Of a stretch of 64,000 bases of DNA, positions 52,448-64,000 are shown piece after piece. Below the pieces are notes generated by a model. The model was not told where the DNA came from and did not search any database. It saw only the letters and a list, made by a program, of their open reading frames with translations. The first letter of the stretch is position 1. Each line of letters opens with the position of its first letter. The DNA comes from Pontederia crassipes (lineage: Eukaryota > Streptophyta > Magnoliopsida > Commelinales > Pontederiaceae). The DNA lies in NCBI GenBank assembly GCA_030549335.1, contig JAUKPH010000017.1, positions 4,457,001 through 4,521,000 on the forward strand, written 5' to 3'. The position numbers and the translations under genes are program-made.

Positions 52448-55400
52448 AAGAGAAGTACTAGATGAATGTCACAAGTCCGACTTTGCAATCCACCCGGGGA
52501 GTACGAAAATGTACAAAGATGTACAAAGAAGTTTCTGATGGCCAGACATGAAGAAGGAGATAGCGAAGTACGTCTCCAAATGCATCGTGTGCCAACAGGT
52601 CAAGGTGGAACACCAAAAACCTCAAGGGACTTTGAAGAGTCTGGGCATCCCACGATGGAAGTGGGAAGAAATATCAATGGACTTTATCACAGGCTTACCT
52701 CGGACTCTGAAGGGACATGATGCCATTTGGGTTATAGTGGACCGACTCACTAAATCGGCTCACTTCCTACCCATTAAGGTAAAACAATCTCTGCCTCATG
52801 GATCTATATGTGCAGGAGATTGTTAGACTTCACGGGATTCCGACAGCCATTGTATCCGACAGAGATCCCAGATTCACCTCCAGATTTTGGAAGAATCTCC
52901 AAAATACTTTTGGGACAAGGCTCAGGTATAGTACAGCCTTTCATCCTCAGACAGACGGCCAATCGGAAAGGACAATCCAAACATTGGAAGACATGTTGAG
53001 AGCATGCACTTTGGATTGGCATGGTAATTGGGATAAACACCTTCCCCTTATAGAATTCTCTTACAATAATAGCTTTCATGCTAGCATAGAGATGTCTCCA
53101 TTTGAATCATTGTATGGTCGTCCATGTCGCTCTCCGGCATGTTGGGGCGAAGTTAGAGAAAGAAAGATCTTGAGCGCGGAATTACAGAAGCAGACACATG
53201 AGTACACGGACAGGGTGGAACTGATAAAGAAAAGAATGAAGTCTGCTCAAAATTGTCAGAAGGCCTACGCGGACAAGAAGCGCCGAGAACATAAGTTCAA
53301 GGCAGGTGATCAAGTTTTGCTCAAGATCTCCTCCACCAAAGGAGTAATGCATTTCAGCAAACGGAAAAAATTGAGTCCAAAGTACGTAGGCCCATTCGAA
53401 ATACAATGTCTTCCATGTCTTTCCTACTATGGATGTACAAGCACGACTACGCCAATGTGATCCAAATTGAGGAACCAAATCTCAACGAGGATCTGACGTA
53501 TAAGGAACGACCCACGGAGATTTTGGAATACCAAGAACATCAACAAGGGAGAAAGAAAGTAGCACTGGTCAAAGTGGCATGGAAGCACCATTAAGGAAAA
53601 AAGGCCACTTGGGAAGTAGAATCCGAAATACGAGAGAAATTTTCTGAACTTTTCGGTAAGCCTTAATCCTTATCCAAATTCGAGGATGAATTTTCTTTTT
53701 AGAGGGTAATAATGTAACATATCGGCTTTAAAAAAAAGAGAGAAATGAAACGAACGGTCGGCAAGGGAGGCGAAATGCCACACCTGGCCGATCGTTTCGT
53801 CTCCGGCCGACCAAGGGTCGGCCGGGATTGTATAAGAGGGGAGGAGGGTCGCCACTTGCGCCCTCTTGGAACCCCGCCGAACCTCCACCTCCTTCGTCTT
53901 TCTCTTCCTCTCGTCCGGCGACCGACGCGACTCCAGGCGGCAGAAGTAGAGACGAACAGCGAACGTGCCAACCGACCCCTCTCCGACGCACCTCGAACCT
54001 CCTCAACGTGCGCGAGGATCCGGTGAACCTTTCCCTGTCGATCCAGAGGCGATCGACGGCGATCGGACGGAGAAACAACGACCGACATATTCGAATTTCC
54101 GATGAGAAAGGTACTCGTAGTGTTTTAATCCCATAGACGATGAATTACAGATTTATTGATGTGTAAAGTTGATTCATTATGACCCTGGAATAGTTTGCAA
54201 TATTTTTTATATTATGATCGTCGTCGTTGGACGGCCAGAGGACCGCCGAAAATGTAAAAGAAATTCGGCGGCCCTGATTTATTGTAGGGACCGATCGACC
54301 GATTCTACCAGCGGTCGACCGGTCCACTTATAGAACTCATGAAAATTCTCCCTTATCGGTCGACCGGCCTCACCATGGCGGTCGAACGATTTAAATGTTG
54401 ACCGACAGAATTGATCTTGCGATCGGTCAACCGGTCCCAGGGAACGATCGACCGATCCGATGCGCAGTGCGCATCTTCATGGCCTTACGAACGGTCGACC
54501 GACGTTCAGAACGGTCGACCGAATCGCTAACTCCCAATTAAAGAACTCGGCCGACCAATCCTAGAGGACCGGTCGACCGGTGCCAGAGAACGGTCGACCG
54601 ATCCTTCAGGAATGGTCGACCGATTCGACAGTCAGACCCATTGGTCTGGCCTAATCGGATTGATCCACTTTCAATCATGACTGAGACTCTGACCAGTTCA
54701 CCTATATTGGTTGAGTCCTATTGTACAAAGATCAACGTTCCGTTGGATCCTAAATCATAGATTCACAATGACTAAAGATAAATAAAGCAAGGACAAAGAC
54801 ATGAAATTGTTATGTACCGCCCCCAAAGTTAAAGCAAAGATCAGAGATTAAAACAGAGGAGGGATAGGTAGTTAGTTGAGGGGACAGCGAAGCTACTGTC
54901 TTGAATGATCACTATTCTTGAGATTTCAGGTCTTCTCCCATCTGTATCTCGAATGAAGAGTGGTGCTAAAGGTCATACTCCTTCCCTTAAAGATTAAAAT
55001 ATTATGCTAGAGGGACAAGTAGCTAGCTGAGGAGACAGTGAATCTACAGATCTCTTAACTGACCACCGTTCTTGGATTGTAGAAATTCTTCCCCCTACCT
55101 TCCGAACTGGGTGAGGTAGTAATACCCACTCATTTTCCCTTTATGGGCTTACTGGCATCAGAAATTCAAAGAGGTATCTCTGGCATCTCAACCTAATAAA
55201 GTCGAGCTCGCATAGGACAACCAACTCTAAGGATAATTTAGTAATATAAAAGACGTAGTACAACTCACAATAAAGTAAGTAAAGTAAAGCAATGTACAAC
55301 AGAGCAATGTAAAGCAAAGCACTGTAAAATAAAGCAGAGATATTGTAAAGTAAAGTATGGCATAACGTTGTAGAGACATTGTTAAGTAAAATTAGAGTAA

Positions 55401-55989
55401 TGTAAAGATAAAGTATTGTTATAGTAAAGAATAGAATAATGATATGACTAAGACTTATACATTGATTTCGTGATCATCATCGATTCGTATTTCATTGTCT
55501 ATTGCTATTGTACTTGGCATCTTTGCTCATGGGTATTCTATTCTCCTGCATTGGGATTTTGCAGGTGAGAACCCGAACTGATGAGGAGATGGAGGGCGCA
55601 GAGCTTGGAGAACGCTGCACATAACTGATGATTCCGCTCCGAGCTTTCTTACTGCATATCTGTTTCGTCATTTTTACTGTTCAGAAACATCATATTTTTC
55701 TCTTTCGCTCATAGAACTTTCAAATCAATTTTACTTTATTTTCGCATATTTTCTATATTGAAAGAAGCTATAGACTTCTGCATCATGAACTTCCGCATTA
55801 AAGTCCTTCATCATGACATTTCAACTATTCTTCCGCATTTAAAGGTTCTCTATTATGTTTATTATTATTTTATTAGTGTCACGTAAGCTATTTTATTGAA
55901 TGGTCAAGATCAGTAGAGAGATAGTGTAGCGCCTCTAGGATCAAACTCACCGCCTATGTGGCGAGAGATGCGATTTTGAGGGCGTCACA
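52448..55989 (+). mobile_element. Ty3/gypsy element, plus strand, 5' part missing
   Basis: A pol remnant (about 52448-53690) covers the integrase zinc-finger region, the catalytic core ([20 protein letters not shown] is seen) and a C-terminal chromovirus-like segment, broken about three times. It is followed by a purine tract and a 3' LTR at 53713-55989. It meets the minus-strand element head to head at about 52447/52448, and both have lost everything upstream, so a deletion or rearrangement joined them. It is the same lineage as, but a different subfamily from, its neighbour. Confidence 0.85.
53713..55989 (+). repeat. 3' LTR of the plus-strand gypsy element
   Basis: About 2.28 kb, starting TGTAACATATC and ending GGCGTCACA. 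The first 450 bp are GC-rich. A dense cluster of CGGTCGACCG-like palindromes lies at 54285-54635. A relic of the same LTR is at 46972-47391. Confidence 0.85.
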
Positions 55990-56004
55990 CAAAATCTTAT
56001 AGGT

Positions 56005-56048
56005 GCCTTAGTTTCTTATCAAAACAGCCTTAGTTTCTTATCAAAACA
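56005..56048. repeat. Perfect 22-bp tandem duplication
   Basis: GCCTTAGTTTCTTATCAAAACA occurs twice in a row, 15 bp beyond the LTR end. Confidence 0.95.
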
Positions 56049-56599
56049 TGCCGGAAGTCACCACATCCGTCGACTTCCTCGTCTTCTATCTCCGGCATCA
56101 TACCAGTGTCGACGTTTTCTTTCCTTGTAGCACGTTTTAGTTTCTTTGTAACTGTATGCATGGTGTGTGTTGTTCGGAGTCCTGTAATCACTTCTCATCT
56201 TGAATGGAGTTGTATCTTTTCCTTTGCAACATTTTTTCTCTTTACTCTTACCTTTTCCCTTCCCTTCTTCCGGCAACCACCAAAGACCTCGATCTCGTTT
56301 TCTAACAAAACAAACTAATTAACTGCAATAAACAACCAGGAAAAATATGATATGTAATTAACACAAAATGGTTCTGATTCGGAGTGTGTGTACAAGGAGG
56401 TATCCATCTGATATATTACACTACAACCTACTGCAGTACATGTTTCACCAGGATTCCGACGTGTAAACAAATTATGAATTAAAAGGTAAATAATGTATTT
56501 TGAGGTGCCACACAAAAGCAGGATCCTTGCAGAAGATAACCAGACAGGTAGCCAAGGAGAAGCGCCAAAATTCGCCTTGCCGCCAGATTTGATCCGGTT
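56049..56599. other. Intergenic DNA and probable 3' UTR of the ubiquitin-like gene
   Basis: Mixed composition, no recognisable frame. The part next to 56600 should hold the 3' UTR of the minus-strand gene. Confidence 0.4.
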
Positions 56600-57976
56600 T
56601 CAGATTAATAAAGGAGACCTCTGTGATCCAGCTTTGAGCCAATTACTGCTAGATTCTTCATTGCTCAGCCTCTCCGATTTCACCTTCCGGGAAGTCCTAA
56701 GTTTGGAGTAGCAAAACCATCTTTTGAAGAGGCGGCCAAATTTCAGTTCTTTGCGCACCGCAATATCATCGGACGCCTGCGGAAGCTTGCGACCACCTTC
56801 AATCGCCTCGTATTGGGCTTTTCGCCTTGCCGATGGTATCCTGGAGAGATGAAAAGGAAGAGATGTCACAAGTTAATGCTTCTGCGAATTAGTTGAGAGC
56901 TTCATGATGTGATGCATTCATGTCCGCTTCCTTCTTAAATTACTTCTACTGTCCAATGGAAAAGGGATAAAAGTTGTGAGCTCACAAGTTGCCGCCACCG
57001 AGATCCAGTTCTGCGACACAACTCTTTGTTCTCCTCTTGCCTGGAACTTGGTTAAGCCAAAGATGCCTGATGAAATGGAGCTGCATGAATAAGGAAATGG
57101 ACCAAGATGTCAGCTCAAGTAGCAGAGGTGTCCATCATAAATGAACAGAGGACTAGCAGCAAAGACATTGTTGGGAACTAACAAGGGAGGAAAAGGAACT
57201 ATTACAATAATAATTTCATCATCTCAGATGAGCAGATATTACAGACTTGTCATATTGGCTAGCAGACGACAAAGACCCAAAGCATAAATGCAGAAATCAA
57301 AATTCAGGCAGACCTGATCACCATCTTTGATTCCAAAATTTCGTAGAGACGCCTTGTCATCTGTTAGCTTGTGATAGTTGAAGCACAAACAGAAGTGACC
57401 CCAGACATGAGACCTGCACCACCCACGAGAAACAGAATTCAACCGTAAGCAGATTGGAACAAAATGGTGGATCATTTGCTATGCATCAGTTATAAGAGTT
57501 GGCATGCATGGATAAGAGGATACATGTAGCTGTACCAGGAGATGTCGCCGTTTGCACCTTCCGCAGGGGACGCTCGAATAAAAATGTCCTCGATCGCGGC
57601 CTTGAGCTCCTTAACGCAGGCATTCCCCGTGATTTGCACTTCTTTTTGTTCCAGAAACAAAGAGAGATATCATGTAAAAAGAATTTTAAAATTTTGTCAC
57701 CAGTTCGATCAATGAAACAGGAGGAACTAATGGCCACGAATGCGCAGTACCGAAGGTGGAGCCGTCCAGCTTGAGGATGGAGAGGCGGAGGAGCGGGTCC
57801 GGGAGGCGGAAGTAGTCGCAGCTGCTGCGGCGCCTGTGGCCGGCGCCGATGCCCGCGGAGACAGACACGTCCTCGTCGGAGGAGGGCGACGGGGAGGGGA
57901 GGCGCGAGGAGAAGGCGTAGCGCTGCGGGGAGGGCTGCGTCAAGGACCGGGACAGGCGGGAGCTCTTGCCCTGCAT
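56600..57976 (-). CDS. Ubiquitin-like protein, U11/U12 snRNP 25K-like, five exons
   Basis: Exons on the minus strand: 57976-57751, 57638-57536, 57413-57314, 57080-56986 and 56840-56600, joining in phase to 254 residues. The N-terminus is Ser/Arg-rich (MQGKSSRLSRSLTQ). A ubiquitin-like fold spans about 61-149 (LLRLSILKLDGSTF, then WSHVWGHFCLCFNYHKL, then LRNFGIKDGDQLHFIRHL). This pattern marks the SNRNP25-like family. In animals that protein is part of the U11/U12 minor spliceosome; this plant subgroup with a long C-tail is usually annotated only as ubiquitin-superfamily, so a splicing role is uncertain. The C-terminal exon is basic, with a KFGRLFKRWFCYSKLRTSRK segment. There is no C-terminal Gly-Gly, so conjugation is unlikely. 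The ATG has a good GCCATGC context and no upstream in-frame ATG before a stop. The exon 2 acceptor lacks a pyrimidine tract right beside it. Confidence 0.85.
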
Positions 57977-59534
57977 GGCTCCGACGACGACGACACCGCC
58001 CGTCGGGCCTCCCACGGCTCGGCCTTCTCCCGGCAGCCGCGGCGGCCTCCGCCTCCTCCCCCGGAGGAAGGTGAAGACCTCGCAGAAGAGGGGCGGACGC
58101 CGCGACACCTTTATCTCTTCCCTCCCTTCGACATCAATGGGAGAGGAAGAAGGATTCAGGAAAAAGAGTAAGAGGAGGTGATGCTAAGCATGGAGGTCGC
58201 GGCCGTTGCATGCATGCAGGAGATCGTTCTGAAACATGAATTGTAGCGTAGCTTTTTTGTTCTTCGAATTCGATCGATGATAGAGACGTCTCGTGTTCAT
58301 GAAAGCATGCACGTCACGTCTAATTTGTTATAATAAGAGTTTCTGAGGAGAGAGGAGGCCGAGAAAACGGGTAGTTACGTGTGACGAGGCTGGCGATGTG
58401 GCCGTGCATGGTTACGCTACGCAGTCTCCCAAAAAGGGCAAGTGACAGCAGGCAGGCAGGCAGAGAGAGAGAGAGAGGAACTCAAAAACGTCCAAAGCCA
58501 ACGGAACTATGATATCTCGTACAGTCGTACTGCAATTCCTTGAGCCGAAAATTAAGGATAAGAAACAAAAAGGAGAATATTTTTACTATTTCAAGACGGT
58601 TTAAAGTTCAAATTAGAATACAAAATTTAAGTCAACTATATATATATGTACATGTACAGACATTTGCTCGAAAAGAATAGACCGTCGAAACTTTTTCATG
58701 TGCTGGAATGGAAATACACAGATTTACAGAGCCCCTTGCAGGTTTCTCTTGTTTGATTTGCAGTTCATAGTAGGGACGCGTGCAGGATTTGAATTTTGAA
58801 TGTCTCTCTCTCCCTCCCTCCCTCTCTCTCTCTCGTCACAATGACCGACTTATAATTTTATTATGGGTATCGTAGTTAATATTAGTATAAGTAGTAGGAA
58901 GACATCATTTTCATAAACATCAAATCACTTAGTTAGACTGTAAATTTATCTATTTAACTCAGAATAAATTTAACACAAAATATTTAAGAAATGGTATGCA
59001 TTCCTTGCAGGGTTTCATGCACCACATTTTACTCTTATTTATGAGGTGAGATCTAAGACTACTTTGTGTTTGTTTTCACTTATTTCTATATTTTCCTATT
59101 TGGAAGCCCATCCTGCAGTTAGCTTTATAATCTAACTAATATGCCCGTGTAAATGAAACAGAAAAAGTAAAAGATGTGCTACAGTTTTTGACAAGCACAT
59201 TAATTCATTGAGTTAACAAAAAAGTCAGTTTGTATTTTTTAACAGCACTTTCATTTCAAGTGTGCCAGACTGCAAAGCAAAACTTCACACTTTATTACCA
59301 AAATAGAGAGATCCAAAGGAGAAGCTTCAATATTATCCCAGTGAAAGAATCTTATGTTGAAGGCCATGACTAGCCTTTGACATATCCAAAATTGTTGTCA
59401 TAAACAAATTTGCATCTAGGGAAATGAAAATATCTTGAGATGGGGATTCTCCATCCCTCCTCAAGGCCATTGTACATCATCTGAACTATTATTGCTGTTT
59501 CATACACAATAAAGTTTTGGCACGAGAAACGGCA
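57977..59534. other. Intergenic: promoter of the ubiquitin-like gene and 3' flank of cytochrome c1
   Basis: 57977-58200 is GC-rich leader-like sequence of the minus-strand gene; plus-strand frames there are shadows. GA/CT runs lie at 58462-58478 and 58801-58835. A minus-strand AATAAA at about 59293-59298 could end the cytochrome c1 transcript. No other gene seen. Confidence 0.45.
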
Positions 59535-62500
59535 TCAATTGACAACATCGAGAACCAGCTTGCGGGACTTGAGAACGGACCACCTCAAGCGCCGATAGTA
59601 AGCAGCTTGGAGAAGGGCAAGTGACAGTACGAAGATCCATTTGAATCCCATCTATCAGGACAATGAAAAACAGAGTTCAGTTGACACTCAACGCAAATAT
59701 AAAGGGATGAAGTAATGGAATGGAAGAAGATATACCAGTTTCCTCTCTTCCATCTCAGGCTCTGCTGCCCAAGATAAAAATGTGACAACATCCTTCCCCA
59801 TCTGTAACAAAAAACAATATCTCCATAAGTGATGTTTAAGCTATACAAGGAGAAAAAACAGATAGCCAGTACATAAAGGCTATAGCATATGAGGAGGTTA
59901 CCTGGGCCTCAGTTGCAGGAGTACCATCTTCGTATTCCACAGCACCATCAATAAGCATTTTGGGCATAGCAATTGCACCACCGGGGAAATATGGATTATA
60001 GTGTAGCCCCTCTCGAATCTGTGTAAATACTTAGCATGTGATAATCCAGAAAGTATAGGCTAAAAGATATCACAGATTAAGGCATCATATGAAACAAATA
60101 AGAAAATCTGACGTAAGAGTTTTTTTTTAGGGGAGGGGTCAGAGAGTTCAAACTCCTGAACTTTGGATAGCTCCAAAAACTACCTTTAGTGAACATTAAA
60201 TATACCAGAAAACATGTTTTCCAGCAAAAAGTTACACTGAAAAGTTGGGAAAAAATGGTCACTTCATGGATAACATTTGATATCATGTGTGTTCCAAATA
60301 TAAGATATAGGCTTCTCTTCAAAATTGAGTGACAAACTTATTGTTGATAGACAATGCAATTGCAGCAACAGCATACATAATTGTACAACAAATTATCCTT
60401 TTTTTAGAAGGATGATATAAAACTAGATAGGCAAGGATGGATATCGGATACTAAGAGTGCATCAAAGCAGAAAGAGAAAGCAGTCATACTGGATATAAGA
60501 AGTTTTCATTAATTGGTTTTAAACAGTAATGCAAGCAGTAACTGTGAGAAATTGGACTGCCCATCATGGCAGTTCAAACTAGGATCAATCAGTTACAGAA
60601 GAAAAGAGGACAAAGGAATGGAGAGAATGCATGTCTTGACTCTAATGACAGCAAAACTATGGGGAAACATTCAATGCTTAGTGTCAAATGATGTTCTGGT
60701 CTATCCATCCTTCCAACACATTAAGCACATAAAACCAAGATATCGCATGACCGAGTTCATTTTTTTTCCTTTGGAAAAACAGAATATTACCGAAACACCA
60801 GCAGGAGGGTCGCGGTAACCAGTCAAGAGAGCAAAAACATAGTTCTGACCATTGTGTCGTGCCTGAGGGAGAAAATACGCAAACGATAAATCTCTGGACA
60901 TTGGCCTACAGAAAAACTCAATTTCCAAGTTCACGTGCACAAAACTACCTTAGTGATGAGACTTAGATCTGGTGGATATGCTCCTCCATTTGCAAATCTT
61001 GCTGCTTGTTCATTTGCATATGGTTGAGGGAAACGGTCACTTAATTTACCTGGACGGGTAAACATTTCACCTTCGTCATTGGGGCCATCAACCACCTCAA
61101 TTTCAGCTGCCAATGCTTTTGCCTCATCTTCAGTGTAAGCTACACCTACAAGATCTCTGTATGAAATCAGAGACATTGAGTGACAAGAAGCGCACACTTG
61201 CTGGTAAACTTGGTGACCACGCCGAATTCTGTAACACAACATTTTAAGATTCGTTACAAATCGCATATCACATGCATGCTTTTTTTTCTTAAGAGAGAGA
61301 TAGAGAGCACCTGCATGGTATTTCTTAGAACTTATACCAAATTAGTAATTCATTTTTCACTGGAAAAGTAGTACTTATTGCAATGAACACGTAAATTGAT
61401 CATTAATAATTTTCTTTGAGAAAAGCTAGAATCGTTACAAAGTCAAGAGTAACCATCCAATTTTATTAAAAGATGACAACTCACGAAAAAAGTAATTTCT
61501 AAAAACAGGAGGAAAATATCATTTGAAAAACTAAAATATTTCCAAACAAAATACACCCAAGTAGATTTTTTTTAGATAACCAGGGATAAATATTTGGTCT
61601 ATCATATCAACAAAACTGCCGTTTCTTTCAAAAGAAAGTTTGTCAAAGCCTCAAACCAGGACAGCCAAGCATAAACATTTTTTAAAGGATAACCAGGTAT
61701 AAATATTTGATCTATCATAGCAACAAGACTGCAGTTTCTTTCAAAAGAAAGTTTGTCAAAGCCTGAAAACAGGATAGCCATTGAAAGCAAAGTTCATCGT
61801 GTTCAAATACTAGTTTACTCACGATGAATGGTCATAGGAGCTAAGTATCCCTTTGTGAGGCCATGGATAGCTAGGTGCATGCAAGCCATGTTCTGCCTCA
61901 TCAGCAGATGCAATGGTACCAAAGCTCAAAGCACCAGAAATACCAACTCCGAATATAGCCAGAGCTCGTAGTGACTTTAAACCAGCTGATCCAGCAAAGT
62001 CTTCATGCCTAATAGACAATGATGGGCCCTGGACGTAGAGACAAATATTAACTCAAGGTACTAACCCCAAAATAACTCATCTTCTTAATGTAGCATACAT
62101 AAATTTCGTTAGTCCTTTTAAGAAAGTTTCCAAAGATGAGTAATCTATCAAATGAAATCATAGTATATTTTATAATCTTCCTGATAACACTTGCCACTAT
62201 AATCTGAGTCATATAAAAAAAAAGTCACATGAATTTGTTATTATCTGAAATATGCAAAATCAATAATCAGCTTAAGATCATTTCCTTTTCAAAAAAACTT
62301 AAGATAATTACAAAAAATGTACATTAGATATACATGCAAGTATGTCAAAGTAGCTCCAGCCTCTAGGAGACAAGTAAAAGGAATATCCTGGACAAGCAAA
62401 TCACCTCTCTGACAGGAGAATCCCACCCCACTTGAGAAAGAGAATCGCTTGATCTTAAATTTAGTAGTTTTCATGCAACATATCACAGGTTCTTTTGTTC

Positions 62501-63419
62501 ACTAAAGCATGTTAAGAAAAAAACATTCTAAATTCAAAAGAAACCAGCCAAATGCAATCCAAGATTAACATGAAGACAATCTAGTGACTTGCTGATTTAA
62601 GATTTATTAAGATCGATTATGATCCAAAATAAAGGGAGAAGTTTGTGATCATTTGAGAAGATAAAAGCAGAATATTATATTTATGGCTTGACTACATTTA
62701 TGTTCAGAAAATCATGATGTCACTTTCTGATTGTCAGATAATGTACTCTTCATAGAAACTAATAAATATGTTACTATATAATGTATTTATGGAGTACTTT
62801 ATTTGCTCTATCCAGGGTACTGCTTAAGGTTGCCCATTGTAATTAAGATCATAAAAACTGAAGGGCACTTTATGACTTTGACGATGATATAGCAGTGTAT
62901 TTTTAGTGAATAGTGATACTAGCAATACTTTTCAAGGGATCTCGCATAAAATTAACTGTTGACAGCCAATTATGCAATTATACATAAAAGGGTAGCGAGA
63001 AAACTTTAAGAGAAGGGTTAATCATTATGTAAATATATAAAGTAGTCTAAAAGGCATGGCGCCAATGTGACTTGATACTAGTTATGTGATAAATGTTCCT
63101 GAACTCTAAATTGCATTCATCAAGATTCACATGAAAACATGGAAAATGTTAGTACACAGCAGATATCCAGCAGGTAGCCAGCAGAAATTTCAGTAATTCA
63201 AACAAAAATAACCTTAACAGATTAACCTATTCTAAGAACTCCAGCTGTGATTCTAGTAGTATGTGAAACAGAAAGAACTGTAGTTCCAAACTATCTAACA
63301 AATGGCATTAAGGTAAGAACTAATAAGGTGTTACTGAATATGAGGATAAGGAAAGGCATAAATACCGATGACTGGAATCTCTTTCTCAGAAGCTGGCTAA
63401 TGATCCTCCCCGCAGCCAT
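59535..63419 (-). CDS. Cytochrome c1, heme protein of mitochondrial complex III, seven exons
   Basis: Cytochrome c1 passes electrons from the Rieske protein to cytochrome c at the inner mitochondrial membrane. Exons (minus): 63419-63366, 62028-61823, 61228-60949, 60862-60791, 60018-59902, 59801-59736 and 59651-59535, all in phase, giving 303 residues, close to the family norm. Exon 1 encodes [18 protein letters not shown], an arginine-rich targeting start. A hydrophobic sorting segment follows (about 38-60, [23 protein letters not shown]), then the mature start DEAEHG. Heme attaches at CASCH (99-103), and the axial Met is most likely M222 in AIAMPKML. The C-terminal anchor is [15 protein letters not shown] (about 270-284), followed by the matrix-side tail ending LVLDVVN. 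All key residues are present. Intron 1 is 1337 bp, and intron 2 carries a 113-bp tandem duplication. The identity is very secure; the short first exon is the least certain piece. Confidence 0.97.
61575..61780. repeat. Tandem duplication in cytochrome c1 intron 2, period 113 bp
   Basis: 61575-61687 and 61688-61780 share GATAAACCAGG-like starts (GATAACCAGG), ATAAATATTTG and TTTCTTTCAAAAGAAAGTTT, with only a few differences; the second unit is shorter. The repeat contains a small palindrome CTTTCAAAAG. Confidence 0.85.
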
Positions 63420-64000
63420 TGATTTGATCCTTCACCAGAAGGACAACAAGCTTCAGTACAGAAAGATGACAAGTATGGATTAATATAACATAAGAGGCAA
63501 TCACAATCCATGTGATAAGATAACAATAGATATGATGTACAAAAACTACAATGGGAAATGGAGACGACCAAATAAAATAAAAGCATTAAAAAATTATGCT
63601 AAACGATGGAAACACCAGAAATATTCACACAGGCCTCCTCAAAAAAAAATAAAAATAAAAAATTCACACAGGCATATGGGCATCGTTGCGATTTGAAGAC
63701 AGTGGAACAATATGTTGCACATAAATATTGACTTAATGTTATGGTTCTTCTATACTCATTCCAAATTCATTAGTTGAGGTAGCCAATAACCCGGGTCAGA
63801 GGAGACAATTCTCCCTTACAACAACTTTAGTTTTTCCCAAGTTTTCCCCCTTTCCCAAATGTAACAAAAAAGGATTTGTTAAAGAAGTTAATTCCTCATG
63901 CACCATCCATCTTTAATAGATATGACCAATTATCAAGAGGATACTATAATCTTCATCCATCCAAGATCAAAACTTTATAGTCTCATCATATGATTATTTC
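63420..64000 (-). other. 5' leader and upstream region of cytochrome c1
   Basis: No coding sequence. The leader directly before the ATG is TGGTGAAGGATCAAATCA. No convincing TATA box is visible, and the promoter may be TATA-less or lie outside the window. Confidence 0.4.

Noticed and set aside
57740-58181. GC-rich plus-strand frames at 57740-58181
   Set aside because: Antisense to exon 1 and leader of the ubiquitin-like gene, which has family support and valid splice sites.

Overview
This is a 64-kb piece of a plant nuclear genome, most likely a commelinid-type monocot. The genes have introns. The host coding sequences are strongly GC-rich and sit in AT-rich intergenic DNA, and most of the space is taken by Ty3/gypsy LTR retrotransposon remains and smaller inverted-repeat elements. 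I cannot fix the genus from sequence alone; Zingiberales or palms would fit.

Five host genes can be supported. (1) A single-exon AP2/ERF repressor of group VIII with a C-terminal EAR motif (16309-16938, +). (2) A single-exon gene of a plant-specific family of unknown function with a Cys/Trp-rich core (35964-36587, -). (3) A small secreted-peptide-like gene (41045-41299, +). (4) A five-exon ubiquitin-like protein of the U11/U12 snRNP 25K-like group (56600-57976, -). (5) A seven-exon gene for mitochondrial cytochrome c1 of respiratory complex III, apparently complete in the window (59535-63419, -). The exon chains of (4) and (5) were worked out by hand from splice sites and reading frame, and all phases close. 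The genes are functionally unrelated neighbours and form no cluster.

Layout. 1-5.5 kb holds a long foldback (inverted-repeat) element and a minus-strand gypsy LTR, with duplicated flanking blocks. 5.5-11.3 kb is very AT-rich with a diverged direct-repeat pair that looks like old LTRs and two long (TAA)n arrays. 11.3-14.3 kb is an inverted-repeat-ended element with internal tandem repeats. 14.3-21.3 kb holds the ERF gene and its surroundings. 21.4-31.4 kb is a solo LTR split by a younger, two-LTR gypsy element. 31.4-41.3 kb is low-density host sequence with two host genes and two short TIR elements. 43.2-56.0 kb is a pile of gypsy LTRs and two truncated gypsy elements meeting head to head. 56-64 kb is gene-rich.

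The most unusual non-coding signal is a cluster of a 10-bp palindrome (CGGTCGACCG and near variants) inside the LTRs of at least two different gypsy subfamilies. For the host genes, the main points are a 423-nt in-frame open leader upstream of the ERF start, overlapped by a second upstream ORF, and the unidentified secreted-peptide gene. I saw no tRNA, rRNA, known microRNA, satellite array or CRISPR.
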